A stretch of DNA of 64,000 bases, taken from NCBI GenBank assembly GCA_902490335.1, contig CABUDL010000007.1, positions 5,803-69,802 of the forward strand. The letters are read 5' to 3'. This stretch comes from an uncultured Clostridium sp. (lineage in GTDB: Bacteria > Bacillota > Clostridia > Oscillospirales > Ruminococcaceae). Positions within the stretch are counted from its first letter, which is position 1. Every line of letters begins with the position of its first letter. A program made the translations under genes and the position numbers. Positions 26,935-35,766 of this stretch are shown one piece after another. The notes under the pieces were generated by a model, which saw only the letters and a list, made by a program, of their open reading frames with translations, did no database searches and was not told the origin of the DNA.

Positions 26935-27261
26935 ATGGCATCCAGTAAAGAATATTTGCAGTTTATTTTGGAGCAGCTGTCCGAACTGGACGAGGTTAAC
27001 TACCGCGCGATGATGGGCGAGTATGTCTTGTACTACCGTGGAAAGATTGTAGGAGGCATCTATGATAACCGTCTGCTGGTCAAACCGGTGCAGGCAGCGC
27101 AGTCTTATCTTCCGAAGATACGGTATGAAACGCCCTATGAAGGAGCAAAGGAGATGCTGCTGGTCGAAGAGGTGGAGGAACCGGGATTTTTGGCTGGGCT
27201 GTTTCGCGCCATGTACGAAGAATTGCCCGCTCCAAAGAAAAAGAAAGGACAGCCGCAATGA
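26935..27261 (+). CDS. TfoX/Sxy N-terminal domain protein
   Basis: A 108-residue protein matching the TfoX_N domain: YLQFILEQLSELDEVNYRAM, MGEYVLYYRGKIVGGIYDNR, LLVKPVQAAQ. TfoX/Sxy regulates competence with CRP in gamma-proteobacteria; in Firmicutes stand-alone N-domains have no proven role. The start at 26935 has GGAGG nine bases upstream. The C-terminal end is basic (PKKKKGQ). Monocistronic between two terminators. Confidence 0.85.
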   Translation: MASSKEYLQFILEQLSELDEVNYRAMMGEYVLYYRGKIVGGIYDNRLLVKPVQAAQSYLPKIRYETPYEGAKEMLLVEEVEEPGFLAGLFRAMYEELPAPKKKKGQPQ

Positions 27262-27328
27262 AGGAGAAATGGGGGATGAAAGATAGAAATTTGCTTTCGG
27301 ACAGAAGAAATCGGATAGGGGATATAGA

Positions 27329-27367
27329 AAAAGGTTCTGCGCGGGATGGTGCCGCGCAGAACCTTTT
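27329..27367. terminator. Bidirectional terminator between the TfoX-N gene and the Ca2+ ATPase gene
   Basis: AAAAGGTTCTGCGCGG (27329-27344) pairs with CCGCGCAGAACCTTTT (27352-27367), a perfect 16-bp stem with loop gatggtg. It serves both convergent genes. Confidence 0.9.
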
Positions 27368-27400
27368 GGTTGTTTTTGGATGATTTTCTGCAATACGCGA

Positions 27401-30016
27401 TTAGTGCTGGTGTTTAATCAGACCGAACTTTTTGGAAAATTCCATAGCCAGCAGTGGAACGAAGGAAAGTCCAAAAGCAATCAGATACATTTTAGCAGGC
27501 AGGGCAGCCAGACCGAAGGCAACACGCAGAGGGGTGAAGAGGACCAGCAGCACCAGTGCCAGGGAAACCAGACACGCCTGATTGAGCTTTTTGTTGGAGA
27601 AAGGACCGATGTGGAAGAGGGAACGTTCCGAGCGCATATTGTAGGACTGTACCAGCTGGGAAACAGACAGGGTGATGAATGCCATCGTCTGACCGGCAGC
27701 CAGGGTACCGACCATATTCTGTCCCATCCAGAAGGAGGAGAGGGTCAGCAGCGCGAACATCATGCCTTGCAGAACAACACGCAATCCCAAACCATGGGCG
27801 AACAAGCCTTCGTCTTTGGATTTTGGTTTGTGCTGCATGATGTCGCTTTCCACAGCCTCCATGCCCAGTGCGATGGCGGGCAGGCTGTCGGTGACCAGGT
27901 TAATCCACAGCAGCTGCATCGACAGCAGTGGGGTCTTGTGCCACAGCAGCATGGCGGTAAAGACGGTCAGCACTTCGCCGATGTTGGTGCCCAGCAGGAA
28001 GCCGACCACCTTACGAATATTGGAATAGATGCCTCGACCTTCGCGGACAGCATCGACAATGGTGGCGAAGTTGTCGTCGGTCAGGGTCATGTCGGCAGCG
28101 CCTTTGGCAACGTCGGTGCCGGTGATACCCATAGCACAGCCGATGTCCGCTGCTTTCAGTGCAGGAGCATCGTTGACGCCGTCGCCGGTCATGGATACCA
28201 CCTGACCTTTGTCCTGCCATGCGCGGACGATACGGATTTTGTTTTCAGGGGAAACACGGGCATAGACAGAAATTTTATCGACATTCTGTGCAAGCTCTTC
28301 CTCGCTCATAGCATCCAGCTGTGCGCCGGTGATGGCAAGGTCGCCTTCCTTGAGGATGCCAAGGTCCTTTGCAATCGCAGAAGCAGTTACAACGTGGTCG
28401 CCGGTAATCATAACCGGACGGATGCCGGCTTCGCGGCAGGTGGCTACGGCAGCTCTTGCCTCGGGACGCGGTGGGTCGATCATACCGACCAGACCCATCA
28501 GGGTCAAACCGTTTTCAATCTCTTCGGAGGTCAGCTTCTGTGGAATCTGGTCGATTTCTCGGTAGCCGATTGCCAGAACACGCAGAGCGTTGGAGCTCAT
28601 CTCGTCGTTGACCTGATGGGCTTTTTCAAAGTTGCCCTGGATGCAGCGGGACAGCATCATATCGAAAGCGCCTTTGACGATGACGATATTTTTGCCGTCG
28701 ATGCGGTTGATGCTGGTCATCAGCTTGCGGTCGGAATCGAACGGAATCTGCGCCAGACGGGGATACTGCTGATTGAGCTGCTCTTGTGGACTGCCGTTTT
28801 TATGAGCAGCCAGAACGATGGCGGTTTCGGTCGGGTCGCCGATGTGGTGTTCCTGACCGTCTTCAAAGGTGACGGTTCCGTCGCAGCACAGGGTACCGTA
28901 GTCCAGCAGATGGCGGACGGCAGGGGAATTGTTTTCGCTGATGTCCTCCACTTCGCCGGTTTCATCCAGATAGGCTTTGACCAGAGTCATGCGGTTCTGG
29001 GTGAGGGTGCCGGTTTTATCCGAACAGATGACAGAGGCGCTGCCCAGCGTTTCGACCGCCGGCAGACGGCGAATCAAAGCATTCTTCTTGACCATCCGCT
29101 GAACGCCGATAGCAAGGACGATGGTGACGATGGCAGGCAGACCTTCCGGGATGGCGGAAACAGCCAGCGATACCGAGGTCATAAAGATTTCCAGGACCGG
29201 AATACCGTTGATTAAGCCGACTACAAAGATGATGCCGCAGGCAGCCAGAGCAAGCAGTCCTAAGTTTTTGCCCAGCTTTGCCAGTTTTTTCTGCAGAGGG
29301 GTCTGACCGTCTTCTGCACCTTCCAGCAGACCGGCAATCTTGCCCATTTCAGTGTCCATGCCGGTAGCGGTGACAACGGCGTCGGCGGTACCATAGGTGA
29401 TGGAGCAGCCGGAGAAGACCATGTTGCTGCGGTCACCCAGAGGTGCTTTTTCTTCCACCACAGCGTCAGCATCCTTTTCGGAAGGAACCGATTCGCCGGT
29501 GAGGGCGGATTCTTCGCTCTTGAGGTTGGAGCTTTCAAGCAGTCGGGCATCGGCAGGGACAAAGTCGCCGGCTTCCAGATGGATGATGTCGCCGGGCACC
29601 AGCAGGGAGGCGTCAATGACCTCGGTCTTGCCGTTTCGCAATACCCTGGCGTGCGGGGCAGACATATTTTTTAAAGCGTCCAGAGCCTTTTCAGCCTTGC
29701 TCTCCTGCATCATACCCATGATAGCGTTGAGAATCACAATCAGAAGGATGAGCACCGGCTCAAAAAATTCCATCGGGTCCCCTTCCACACAGGCAATGCC
29801 AAAGGAAATGGCTGCCGCGATGAGCAGGATGATAATCATAACATCTTTGAACTGGTCGAAGAAGCGCTGCAGATTGCTCTTCTTCTTTTTTTCCTTCAGG
29901 CGGTTGGGACCATATTGCTCGGTCAGCTTTTCCACCTGCTGGGTGGAAAGTCCGGTCTGCGGATTGCTCGCCAGACTTTCCAGAACCTCTTGCTTCTTTT
30001 GATAATGATACAACAA
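27401..30016 (-). CDS. Calcium-transporting P-type ATPase (P2A/SERCA-like)
   Basis: An 871-residue cation pump. N-terminal cation ATPase domain (LSTQQVEKLTEQYGPNRL), actuator motif SALTGESVPSEK (TGES), the helix VSAIPEGLPAIVTIVLAIG with the PEGL calcium-site motif, the phosphorylation site CSDKTGTLTQN, hinge MTGDGVNDAPALKAADIG and a C-terminal six-helix domain. PEGL and the overall pattern point to Ca2+ (possibly Mn2+). Start is TTG at 30016, eight bases after GGGAGG. Monocistronic. The 279 bases to the divergent regulator gene contain no other gene that I can see. Confidence 0.94.
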   Translation of the reverse strand: MLYHYQKKQEVLESLASNPQTGLSTQQVEKLTEQYGPNRLKEKKKKSNLQRFFDQFKDVMIIILLIAAAISFGIACVEGDPMEFFEPVLILLIVILNAIMGMMQESKAEKALDALKNMSAPHARVLRNGKTEVIDASLLVPGDIIHLEAGDFVPADARLLESSNLKSEESALTGESVPSEKDADAVVEEKAPLGDRSNMVFSGCSITYGTADAVVTATGMDTEMGKIAGLLEGAEDGQTPLQKKLAKLGKNLGLLALAACGIIFVVGLINGIPVLEIFMTSVSLAVSAIPEGLPAIVTIVLAIGVQRMVKKNALIRRLPAVETLGSASVICSDKTGTLTQNRMTLVKAYLDETGEVEDISENNSPAVRHLLDYGTLCCDGTVTFEDGQEHHIGDPTETAIVLAAHKNGSPQEQLNQQYPRLAQIPFDSDRKLMTSINRIDGKNIVIVKGAFDMMLSRCIQGNFEKAHQVNDEMSSNALRVLAIGYREIDQIPQKLTSEEIENGLTLMGLVGMIDPPRPEARAAVATCREAGIRPVMITGDHVVTASAIAKDLGILKEGDLAITGAQLDAMSEEELAQNVDKISVYARVSPENKIRIVRAWQDKGQVVSMTGDGVNDAPALKAADIGCAMGITGTDVAKGAADMTLTDDNFATIVDAVREGRGIYSNIRKVVGFLLGTNIGEVLTVFTAMLLWHKTPLLSMQLLWINLVTDSLPAIALGMEAVESDIMQHKPKSKDEGLFAHGLGLRVVLQGMMFALLTLSSFWMGQNMVGTLAAGQTMAFITLSVSQLVQSYNMRSERSLFHIGPFSNKKLNQACLVSLALVLLVLFTPLRVAFGLAALPAKMYLIAFGLSFVPLLAMEFSKKFGLIKHQH

Positions 30017-30295
30017 AGTAAAAACCTCCCGTCATTTTGGTTTTTGTTGCTATTAAAAGTTTATCAGCCGAGACGATGGTTTGCACTGGACAAATGGGGA
30101 GAATGTTACACTTTTCCCCGCCAAAGTAAAAGCGTTACTTTTTTGGACAGTTTTGCCGATCTGTCCCAAAAACAAGCCAGAGAAAGAATCTGCTCGAATC
30201 AGGAGAAGAAGCGAGATTTTCGTCGGATTTTGATTGAATTTTACAGAGGGATATGATAATATTTTCTATAAGATAGCAAAAAGGAGGTGCGGTGT

Positions 30296-30853
30296 TTGGC
30301 AGATTCCAACATCACAAAAAAGGCATTGGCAGGTGCGCTCAAGGAGTTGATGGACACCAAGCCCTTTCAGAAGATCAGTGTCAGCGACATCTGTGAACGG
30401 TGTCAGATGAACCGCAAGAGTTTTTACTATCACTTTAAAGATAAGTATGACCTGATGAACTGGATTTACGACACCGAGTTTATCGGGGTTGCCAAAAATA
30501 AAAATTACCAGTCGGGCTGGGAACTTGCCGAGGACGTCTGCGAGTATTTTTATGTCAACCGCGACTTCTACCGCAAGGCGCTGCGCATCGACGAGCAGAA
30601 CTGCTTTTCCGAGCATTTTCGTGGGATTGCGGTCATCATCCTCTATAACGATTTGGGAAAATTTTTTGGCGAGGATGAGGACCTTTCCTTTTATGTCGAT
30701 TTTTATGCCGATGCTCTGGTCTGCGCCATCAAGCGGTGGCTGGTGGACAAGGACTGTATGCCGGCAAGCAAGTTTGTGCAGCTGATCAAGCGCTGCCTGA
30801 TGGGAATTTCGAATGAGGTAGCCGAGGGGCACACCAGTGCGCTGGTGCGCTGA
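30296..30853 (+). CDS. TetR-type regulator (DhaS-like)
   Basis: A 185-residue regulator. The N-terminal helix-turn-helix reads ITKKALAGALKELMDTKPFQ, then ISVSDICERCQMNRKSFYYH, the pattern of TetR proteins near DhaS; the C-terminal domain fits TetR_C_8. The TTG at 30296 is chosen because AAGGAGG is eight bases upstream; a GTG at 30287 overlaps that site. The ligand is unknown. It is divergent from the Ca2+ ATPase gene and converges on the next, unknown gene. Confidence 0.8.
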   Translation: MADSNITKKALAGALKELMDTKPFQKISVSDICERCQMNRKSFYYHFKDKYDLMNWIYDTEFIGVAKNKNYQSGWELAEDVCEYFYVNRDFYRKALRIDEQNCFSEHFRGIAVIILYNDLGKFFGEDEDLSFYVDFYADALVCAIKRWLVDKDCMPASKFVQLIKRCLMGISNEVAEGHTSALVR

Positions 30854-30882
30854 CCGTCAGCTTTTTAGGATGACCGAAGCTT

Positions 30883-31914
30883 CTACTGCTTTTTGTGGGT
30901 GGGAGCCTCGGTCTTTTTCATGGCAAGGCTCAAAATTTGGCGCACCGGGCTGGCAAAAAGGTTGTAGTCTTGTGTGCGGTAGGTGGCGTTGTGGGAATAC
31001 AATGTGCCATCGCGGTCAAAGCCTGCCAGACAGACGTCACTGGAGATGATGTTGTCAATCATCAGCAGGTCGTTTTTGATGTCCATTAAGATAAGAGGAT
31101 ACTTTTGTCCATCCCGCACCGAGAGTACATATTGGTAAACCTCCTGCTGCTGTGTGTTCGGACAGCCGGGCTGTGCCAGCAGCAGAGCGAAGGCAGGATG
31201 GGCAGCCAGAACCTGTTCGAGCCAACTGCCGTCGAGCAGCGAAGGGACCTGCTCGGAGGAATAGCGGTAATGTACGCTGTACAGCAGGCGGTGCTCCCGC
31301 AGCAGACGGCAGCTTTCCACAGCGCCTTCTCCCCATTCGACCGAGAGCATCAGGTTGTGTTTCTTTTCCAGCTGCTGCACAAAGGCGTCGGTAATCTGCT
31401 GAGGACGAACAAAGAGGACAAACGCACAATCGGGATGCTCGGCGGTCAGCGCAAGGCTTTGCTCTGACGGATTGGCAGCTTCCATGAGATAGACATAGAT
31501 GCCAAGCTCGACACCCTGACGGATGACCGAGGAGTAGCAGCCGTTTTCGATTTGAGCGGGGTTCAGCGAGAAGCTCAGCGCCCAGGGGATGTTGAAGCCC
31601 TCCTCCTGTTCGATTTGGCGGATGATTTTGGCTCCTTTGGTGCAGCCGTTGTAGCCCAGATTCATCCCAAAGGTGACCAGGCGCTCCTCATCGACGTGGG
31701 AGACGACGTCCTTAATCAGTGGGTAATAGGCGCTTTTTTCGTTGCGCAGCATCTTCTGGGAGGCTTTCAAAAATTTTCTCTGAAAACGCCCGTCGGCAAA
31801 GCTCAGTCCAAGGTCGATTAAATTGCGGATTTCCCGCTCGGGGGAATCGTGCAGTTTTTGAACCGTTCGTCGAACAACCGATTCAATCAGCATCCAGTTA
31901 ATATCTTTTTTCAT
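30883..31914 (-). CDS. Unknown 343-residue protein, possible TIM-barrel fold
   Basis: I do not recognise this protein with certainty. The N-terminal 100 residues are helical and charged; the middle has FGMNLGYNGCTKGAKIIRQI and WALSFSLNPAQIENGCY, followed by alternating hydrophobic strands and helices spaced as in a (beta-alpha) barrel, somewhat like a radical SAM domain. No CxxxCxxC cluster is seen, so it is not an active radical SAM enzyme. No signal or membrane helix. ATG at 31914 with GAGG 11 bases upstream; the promoter TTGAAA-17-TAATAT lies at 32049-32021. Confidence 0.6.
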   Translation of the reverse strand: MKKDINWMLIESVVRRTVQKLHDSPEREIRNLIDLGLSFADGRFQRKFLKASQKMLRNEKSAYYPLIKDVVSHVDEERLVTFGMNLGYNGCTKGAKIIRQIEQEEGFNIPWALSFSLNPAQIENGCYSSVIRQGVELGIYVYLMEAANPSEQSLALTAEHPDCAFVLFVRPQQITDAFVQQLEKKHNLMLSVEWGEGAVESCRLLREHRLLYSVHYRYSSEQVPSLLDGSWLEQVLAAHPAFALLLAQPGCPNTQQQEVYQYVLSVRDGQKYPLILMDIKNDLLMIDNIISSDVCLAGFDRDGTLYSHNATYRTQDYNLFASPVRQILSLAMKKTEAPTHKKQ

Positions 31915-32020
31915 GGTTAACAGCACCTCACGTTATCAATAGAATCGGAATCAGCAGGCAGGGCAGCGATTGAAAGCCGAGCCGCTCCTTTCCGATTCTG
32001 TACAAAAACATCTACCTTAA

Positions 32021-32049
32021 TATTACAATACTCAAAATCTTTTTTCAAG
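32021..32049 (-). promoter_or_regulatory. Promoter of the unknown 343-residue protein gene
   Basis: Minus strand TTGAAA (32049-32044), 17-base spacer, TAATAT (32026-32021). The transcript would have a leader of about 100 bases. Confidence 0.45.
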
Positions 32050-32150
32050 AAATGGGATTTTATTTGAAAGGGACAAAAAATGATTTTTGTCCCAAAAGGT
32101 AACAGTTTTAAAGACTGTCATAAATTTTCCCAGAAGAGATGGGGTGTCTA

Positions 32151-32179
32151 ATGACATTTGAGGCGGCAACGGGTATACT
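32151..32179 (+). promoter_or_regulatory. Sigma-A-type promoter before the hairpin element
   Basis: ATGACA (32151-32156), a 17-base spacer and TATACT (32174-32179), each one mismatch from consensus. Start point near 32186. Confidence 0.6.
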
Positions 32180-32185
32180 GCATAA

Positions 32186-32295
32186 CAAGGACGAAGGCAA
32201 ACGACGTCCTATTGGCATGACATCCACAACAGCCAAGAGATAGATACAACAAGCACAAAGACGCGGCGGAACTTTCCCGCCGCGTCTTTGTGCTT
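32186..32295 (+). ncRNA. Candidate small RNA or folded leader with perfect 19-bp hairpin
   Basis: From the expected start, the RNA has a small stem AGGACG/CGTCCT, a single-stranded middle, then a perfect 19-bp stem (32251-32269 with 32277-32295) around the loop aactttc. No ORF with a ribosome site lies inside. The 3' arm ends CTTTGTGCTTATAAG, U-rich but not a clean U-run, so full termination is uncertain. If transcription goes on, this is the leader of the gene at 32372. Upstream, 31915-32150 holds only the opposing promoter. Confidence 0.4.
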
Positions 32296-32371
32296 ATAAG
32301 AAGTTTGTGCCCTTGCAAGGAGGAAGGGGGAGTGATACAATGGTAAGGAATCCGAAAAAGGAGGAAGAAGG

Positions 32372-32800
32372 ATGAACACACAAAAAAGAAACCAGATGAT
32401 TGCGCTGGCAGTGGCAATCATTTTGGGAATCTGCGCGGCGCTGGGTACCCTGCTGACCGGAAACAAACCCTATGCAGGTCTTGAGTCGGAGCAGCTGAGC
32501 AAGGTGGAGATACAGCTGACCCCACCGGACGTCCGCTTTGAGCTGGAGGCGGAGGAGGTCGAGCAGCTGACCCCAATCCTCAGGCAGCTGACCATCTACC
32601 GGCAGGACAACTCCTATGCCGACTATGCAGGGCAGACCGTGAAGGTCCTGCTGACCCTTCAGGACGGCAGCACGATTGAGGTAGTGGAGTGCAATCCGTT
32701 TCTGGTAATCGACTGGGTAGGCTTTAAGGCAAAAGAGGAGAGCTGCACGCAGCTGCAAGCCTTTGCCAACCAGCTGGGAACAGAAAAAGGACTTCTGTAA
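32372..32800 (+). CDS. Unknown membrane-anchored protein
   Basis: A 142-residue protein with one N-terminal membrane helix (MIALAVAIILGICAALGTLL, about 9-28) and an outside domain of about 110 residues rich in Glu, Gln and beta-strand patterns (VRFELEAEEVEQLTPILRQL, VKVLLTLQDGSTIEVVE). No known motif. A single cysteine-containing end, CTQLQAFANQLG. AAGGAGGAAGAAGG precedes the ATG. Its transcript would start at 32186 and end at the terminator directly after it. Confidence 0.65.
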   Translation: MNTQKRNQMIALAVAIILGICAALGTLLTGNKPYAGLESEQLSKVEIQLTPPDVRFELEAEEVEQLTPILRQLTIYRQDNSYADYAGQTVKVLLTLQDGSTIEVVECNPFLVIDWVGFKAKEESCTQLQAFANQLGTEKGLL

Positions 32801-32819
32801 AATTTCATCCAGAAAAAAT

Positions 32820-32850
32820 AAAAACCGTCCCGCTTGTCGGGACGGTTTTT
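32820..32850 (+). terminator. Terminator after the unknown membrane-anchored gene
   Basis: AAAAACCGTCCCG (32820-32832), loop CTTGT, CGGGACGGTTTTT (32838-32850). Confidence 0.9.
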
Positions 32851-33111
32851 ATACGCTTTGTAATCAGCTGTCCAAAGCCGGGAGGGAGAGAGGAAGAGAA
32901 CGCATTTTCGGTGAAAATATACCGATATAGTATTGTTGCAAAATTCCAGAAATCAAGCGGAGATTTTGTGGCTTTTTGAGAAAATTTTTTTGCAAAATCC
33001 GCAGGGTCTGTTGAGCCCAAAAACGGCAAAGGCGGATGAGTAAAGGGTTTGCAGCTGCTCTAATCGAAAAGAGCGGGAGTTTTTGAAGGGTTTTGCGCTT
33101 CTTTTTTCTCC
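32851..33111. other. Gene-free stretch before the nrdD promoter
   Basis: No credible ORF. The base use is A+T-rich with a possible stem ATCCGC (32998-33003) with GCGGAT (33032-33037) that encloses GGG/CCC pairings. I cannot name an RNA family for it. Confidence 0.4.
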
Positions 33112-33140
33112 TTGACAGAATCAAGATATAGTGGTATAAA
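33112..33140 (+). promoter_or_regulatory. Promoter of the anaerobic ribonucleotide reductase operon
   Basis: Perfect TTGACA (33112-33117), 17-base spacer, TATAAA (33135-33140). AAGATATAGTGG (33123-33134) in the spacer and AAATTATAGATTT around 33155 faintly resemble NrdR half-sites three helical turns apart; this is only a suggestion. The leader of about 110 bases has a small hairpin GGTCC/GGACC at 33192-33207. Confidence 0.65.
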
Positions 33141-33259
33141 GTACAAGGCAATACAAATTATAGATTTACACAAGGTAAATATCCATAGAAAGGTCCAAAT
33201 GAGGACCGTTGCCTGTTATTTTTTAAGTGAGATAAAATAAAGATAAGAGGGGAATCGAG

Positions 33260-35545
33260 ATGATTAACAAAGTTATCAAAAGAGATGGGCGTGTCGTCGA
33301 TTTCGACAGCAGCAAGATTCTTGCAGCGGTGGAAAAGTCGATGAAGGCAGCCGGTCAGGCGGCTCCTCAGGGCGCCGCAGCGGTGACAGAGGCAGTTGTC
33401 AGATATCTGGAGGCGCATTATCCCGATACCCCGCCCAAGATTGAGGAGATTCAGGACGTTGTGGAGCATGAGCTGATGCGCATGGGCTTTGATGAGGTGG
33501 CAAAACAGTACATCCTCTATCGTGCAAACCGCACCCGCATCCGCGAGGCAAACACCAGCCTGATGAAAACCATCGACGAAATCACCCGCGTGGATGCCCG
33601 CCAGAGCGACGTCAAACGCGATAACGCCAACATCGACGGCAACACCGCAATGGGCAGTATGCTGCAGATTGGCACCGCAGGCGCCAAGGCTTACAATGAA
33701 GCCTACCTGCTGACACCGGCACAGGCAAAAGCCTACCGCGAGGGCGACATCCACATCCATGACTTTGATTTTTATTCGCTGACCACCACCTGCACCCAGA
33801 TTGACATTGTCAATCTGTTTGACGGCGGATTTTCGACCGGGCACGGCTTTTTGCGTGAGCCACAGAGCATCCAGAGCTATGCAGCGCTGGCAGCCATCGC
33901 CATCCAGTCCAACCAGAACGACCAGCACGGCGGACAGAGCATCCCGAACTTTGATTACGGGATGGCGCTGGGTGTAAAAAAGACCTTTAAAAAGGCGTAC
34001 ACCAACAAGCTGATGGAAGGCGTTGAGGATTACCTGGACACCGAGGACGAAAAGCAGACGATTGCACAGGTGCTGGAGGAAGCACAGCAGAAGACCGGCT
34101 GCGGTCCGCGTTTGGAGATTGGAGCAAAGGAATTTGACGCAGCGGTCGTAGAGAGCCTGTGCAGCCATTATGAGATAACCGAGCCAAAGGCAGCAAGACT
34201 GGTTGAGGTGGCAAGACACCGCGCCGAGCGCAAAGCGGACCGCGACACCTATCAGGCGATGGAGGGCTTTGTCCACAATCTGAACACCATGCACTCCCGT
34301 GCAGGCGCACAGACTCCGTTCAGCTCCATCAACTACGGCACCGACACCTCCCCGGAGGGCAGAATGGTCATCCGCAACATCCTGCTGGCGACCGATGCCG
34401 GTCTGGGTCATGGGGAGACCTGTATCTTCCCAATCCATGTATTCAAGGTCAAGGAAGGGGTCAACTACAACGAAGGCGACCCGAACTACGATTTGTTCAA
34501 ACTCTCCTGCAAGGTGAGCGCCAAGAGATTGTTCCCGAACTACATCTTCCTGGATGCTCCGTTCAACCTTCAGTACTATAAACCGGGACGCCCGGAGACC
34601 GAGGTAGCCACCATGGGCTGCCGCACCCGCGTGATGGGCAACGTTTACGACCCATCCAGAGAAATCAGCTACGGCAGAGGAAACCTGTCCTTTACCTCCA
34701 TCAACCTGCCGCGCATTGCCATCGAGGCAGACCATGATGAGAAGCGCTTCTATGAAAAGCTGGACGAGATGCTCGACCTGGTTGCCAACCAGCTGCTGGA
34801 CCGCTTTGAGATTCAGGCATCCAAACGGGTGTATAACTACCCATTCCTGATGGGTCAGGGCGTATGGCTGGACAGCGACAAGCTCAGCCCGAACGATGAG
34901 GTGCGCGAAGTGCTCAAGCACGGAACCCTCTCGATTGGTTTCATCGGTCTGGCAGAAACCTTGACCGCTCTGTACGGTCATCACCACGGCGAGAGCGATG
35001 AGATGCAGCAGAAGGGCTTGGAAATCATCCGTTATATGCGCGCTTACTGCGACCGCAAGAGTGAAGAAACCAAGATGAACTTCTCGCTGCTGGCAACACC
35101 GGCAGAGGGATTGTCGGGACGCTTCATCCGCATGGATAAAAAACGTTTCGGTGTAATCCCGGGTGTGACCGACAAGGATTACTACACCAACTCCTTCCAC
35201 ATCCCGGTATGGTACAACATCTCTGCCTTCGAGAAGATTCAGAAGGAAGCGCCATACCATGCGCTGACCAACGCCGGACACATCAGCTATGTGGAGCTGG
35301 ACGGCGATACCTCCAACAACGTGGATGCGTTTGAGTCGGTTGTTCGTTGTATGCACGATGCAGGCATCGGCTACGGCTCCATCAACCATCCGGTCGACCG
35401 CGACCCGGTTTGCGGATATGTCGGTGTGATTGGGGATGTCTGCCCACGCTGCGGCAGACGGGACGGAGAGTCCATCAGCCCGGAGCGTCTGGCACAGCTG
35501 CGCAAGCAGTACCCGGATATTCCGACCTTCCGCGGAATTGACTAA
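33260..35545 (+). CDS. nrdD: Anaerobic ribonucleoside-triphosphate reductase, large part lacking the glycyl-radical end
   Basis: Class III reductase that makes dNTPs without oxygen. The 761-residue protein has an N-terminal ATP-cone (VIKRDGRVVDFDSSKILAAV, about 4-95) and the barrel with GGQSIPNFDYGMALG, MHSRAGAQTPFSSINYG and FVHNLNTMH. Near the end HPVDRDPVCGYVGVIGDVC and the following PRCGRRDGE look like the metal-binding region, but the protein stops about 27 residues later, without the R-x-T-G-Y-L radical motif that ends intact NrdD. That motif is in the next gene. ATG with GAGGGG upstream. Confidence 0.93.
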   Translation: MINKVIKRDGRVVDFDSSKILAAVEKSMKAAGQAAPQGAAAVTEAVVRYLEAHYPDTPPKIEEIQDVVEHELMRMGFDEVAKQYILYRANRTRIREANTSLMKTIDEITRVDARQSDVKRDNANIDGNTAMGSMLQIGTAGAKAYNEAYLLTPAQAKAYREGDIHIHDFDFYSLTTTCTQIDIVNLFDGGFSTGHGFLREPQSIQSYAALAAIAIQSNQNDQHGGQSIPNFDYGMALGVKKTFKKAYTNKLMEGVEDYLDTEDEKQTIAQVLEEAQQKTGCGPRLEIGAKEFDAAVVESLCSHYEITEPKAARLVEVARHRAERKADRDTYQAMEGFVHNLNTMHSRAGAQTPFSSINYGTDTSPEGRMVIRNILLATDAGLGHGETCIFPIHVFKVKEGVNYNEGDPNYDLFKLSCKVSAKRLFPNYIFLDAPFNLQYYKPGRPETEVATMGCRTRVMGNVYDPSREISYGRGNLSFTSINLPRIAIEADHDEKRFYEKLDEMLDLVANQLLDRFEIQASKRVYNYPFLMGQGVWLDSDKLSPNDEVREVLKHGTLSIGFIGLAETLTALYGHHHGESDEMQQKGLEIIRYMRAYCDRKSEETKMNFSLLATPAEGLSGRFIRMDKKRFGVIPGVTDKDYYTNSFHIPVWYNISAFEKIQKEAPYHALTNAGHISYVELDGDTSNNVDAFESVVRCMHDAGIGYGSINHPVDRDPVCGYVGVIGDVCPRCGRRDGESISPERLAQLRKQYPDIPTFRGID

Positions 35546-35601
35546 TCGAAAATTTACCCAAAAGAGAAAGATTGATTTAGAATACAAAAGGAGAATGAAT
35601 T

Positions 35602-35766
35602 ATGTCCGCAATGCAGAAACAGTCCACCGTAGGCAAAGATGTCAGCTTTGAAAGAATCCGCCGCATCACCGGCTACCTGGTAGGTACCATGGACAAATGG
35701 AACGATGCCAAAAAAGCAGAGGAACATGACCGTGTGAAACATGGTCTGTCCTGCGGCTGCAAATAA
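35602..35766 (+). CDS. Separate glycyl-radical subunit of anaerobic ribonucleotide reductase
   Basis: A 54-residue protein with FERIRRITGYLVGTMDKWND, then AKKAEEHDRVKHG and the end LSCGCK. The R-I-T-G-Y-L segment is the glycyl-radical loop, with Gly at about residue 24, normally at the C-terminus of NrdD. It has its own site AAGGAG eight bases before the ATG and lies 56 bases after the nrdD stop, so it is a real gene rather than a frameshifted tail. It must dock in the NrdD barrel like the spare radical domain GrcA/YfiD does with pyruvate formate-lyase. Its stop overlaps the nrdG start. Confidence 0.88.
   Translation: MSAMQKQSTVGKDVSFERIRRITGYLVGTMDKWNDAKKAEEHDRVKHGLSCGCK

Noticed and set aside
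33158..35587. An open frame of 809 codons on the minus strand opposite nrdD
   Set aside because: It is the shadow of nrdD: no ribosome site, no recognisable domain, Val/His/Gln-rich. Similar long antisense frames lie at 15309-17264, 27380-29215 and 55818-57026.
35546..35601. Frameshift joining nrdD to the radical segment
   Set aside because: A stop, 56 non-coding bases, AAGGAG and an ATG lie between them; a single frameshift would not join the two parts.
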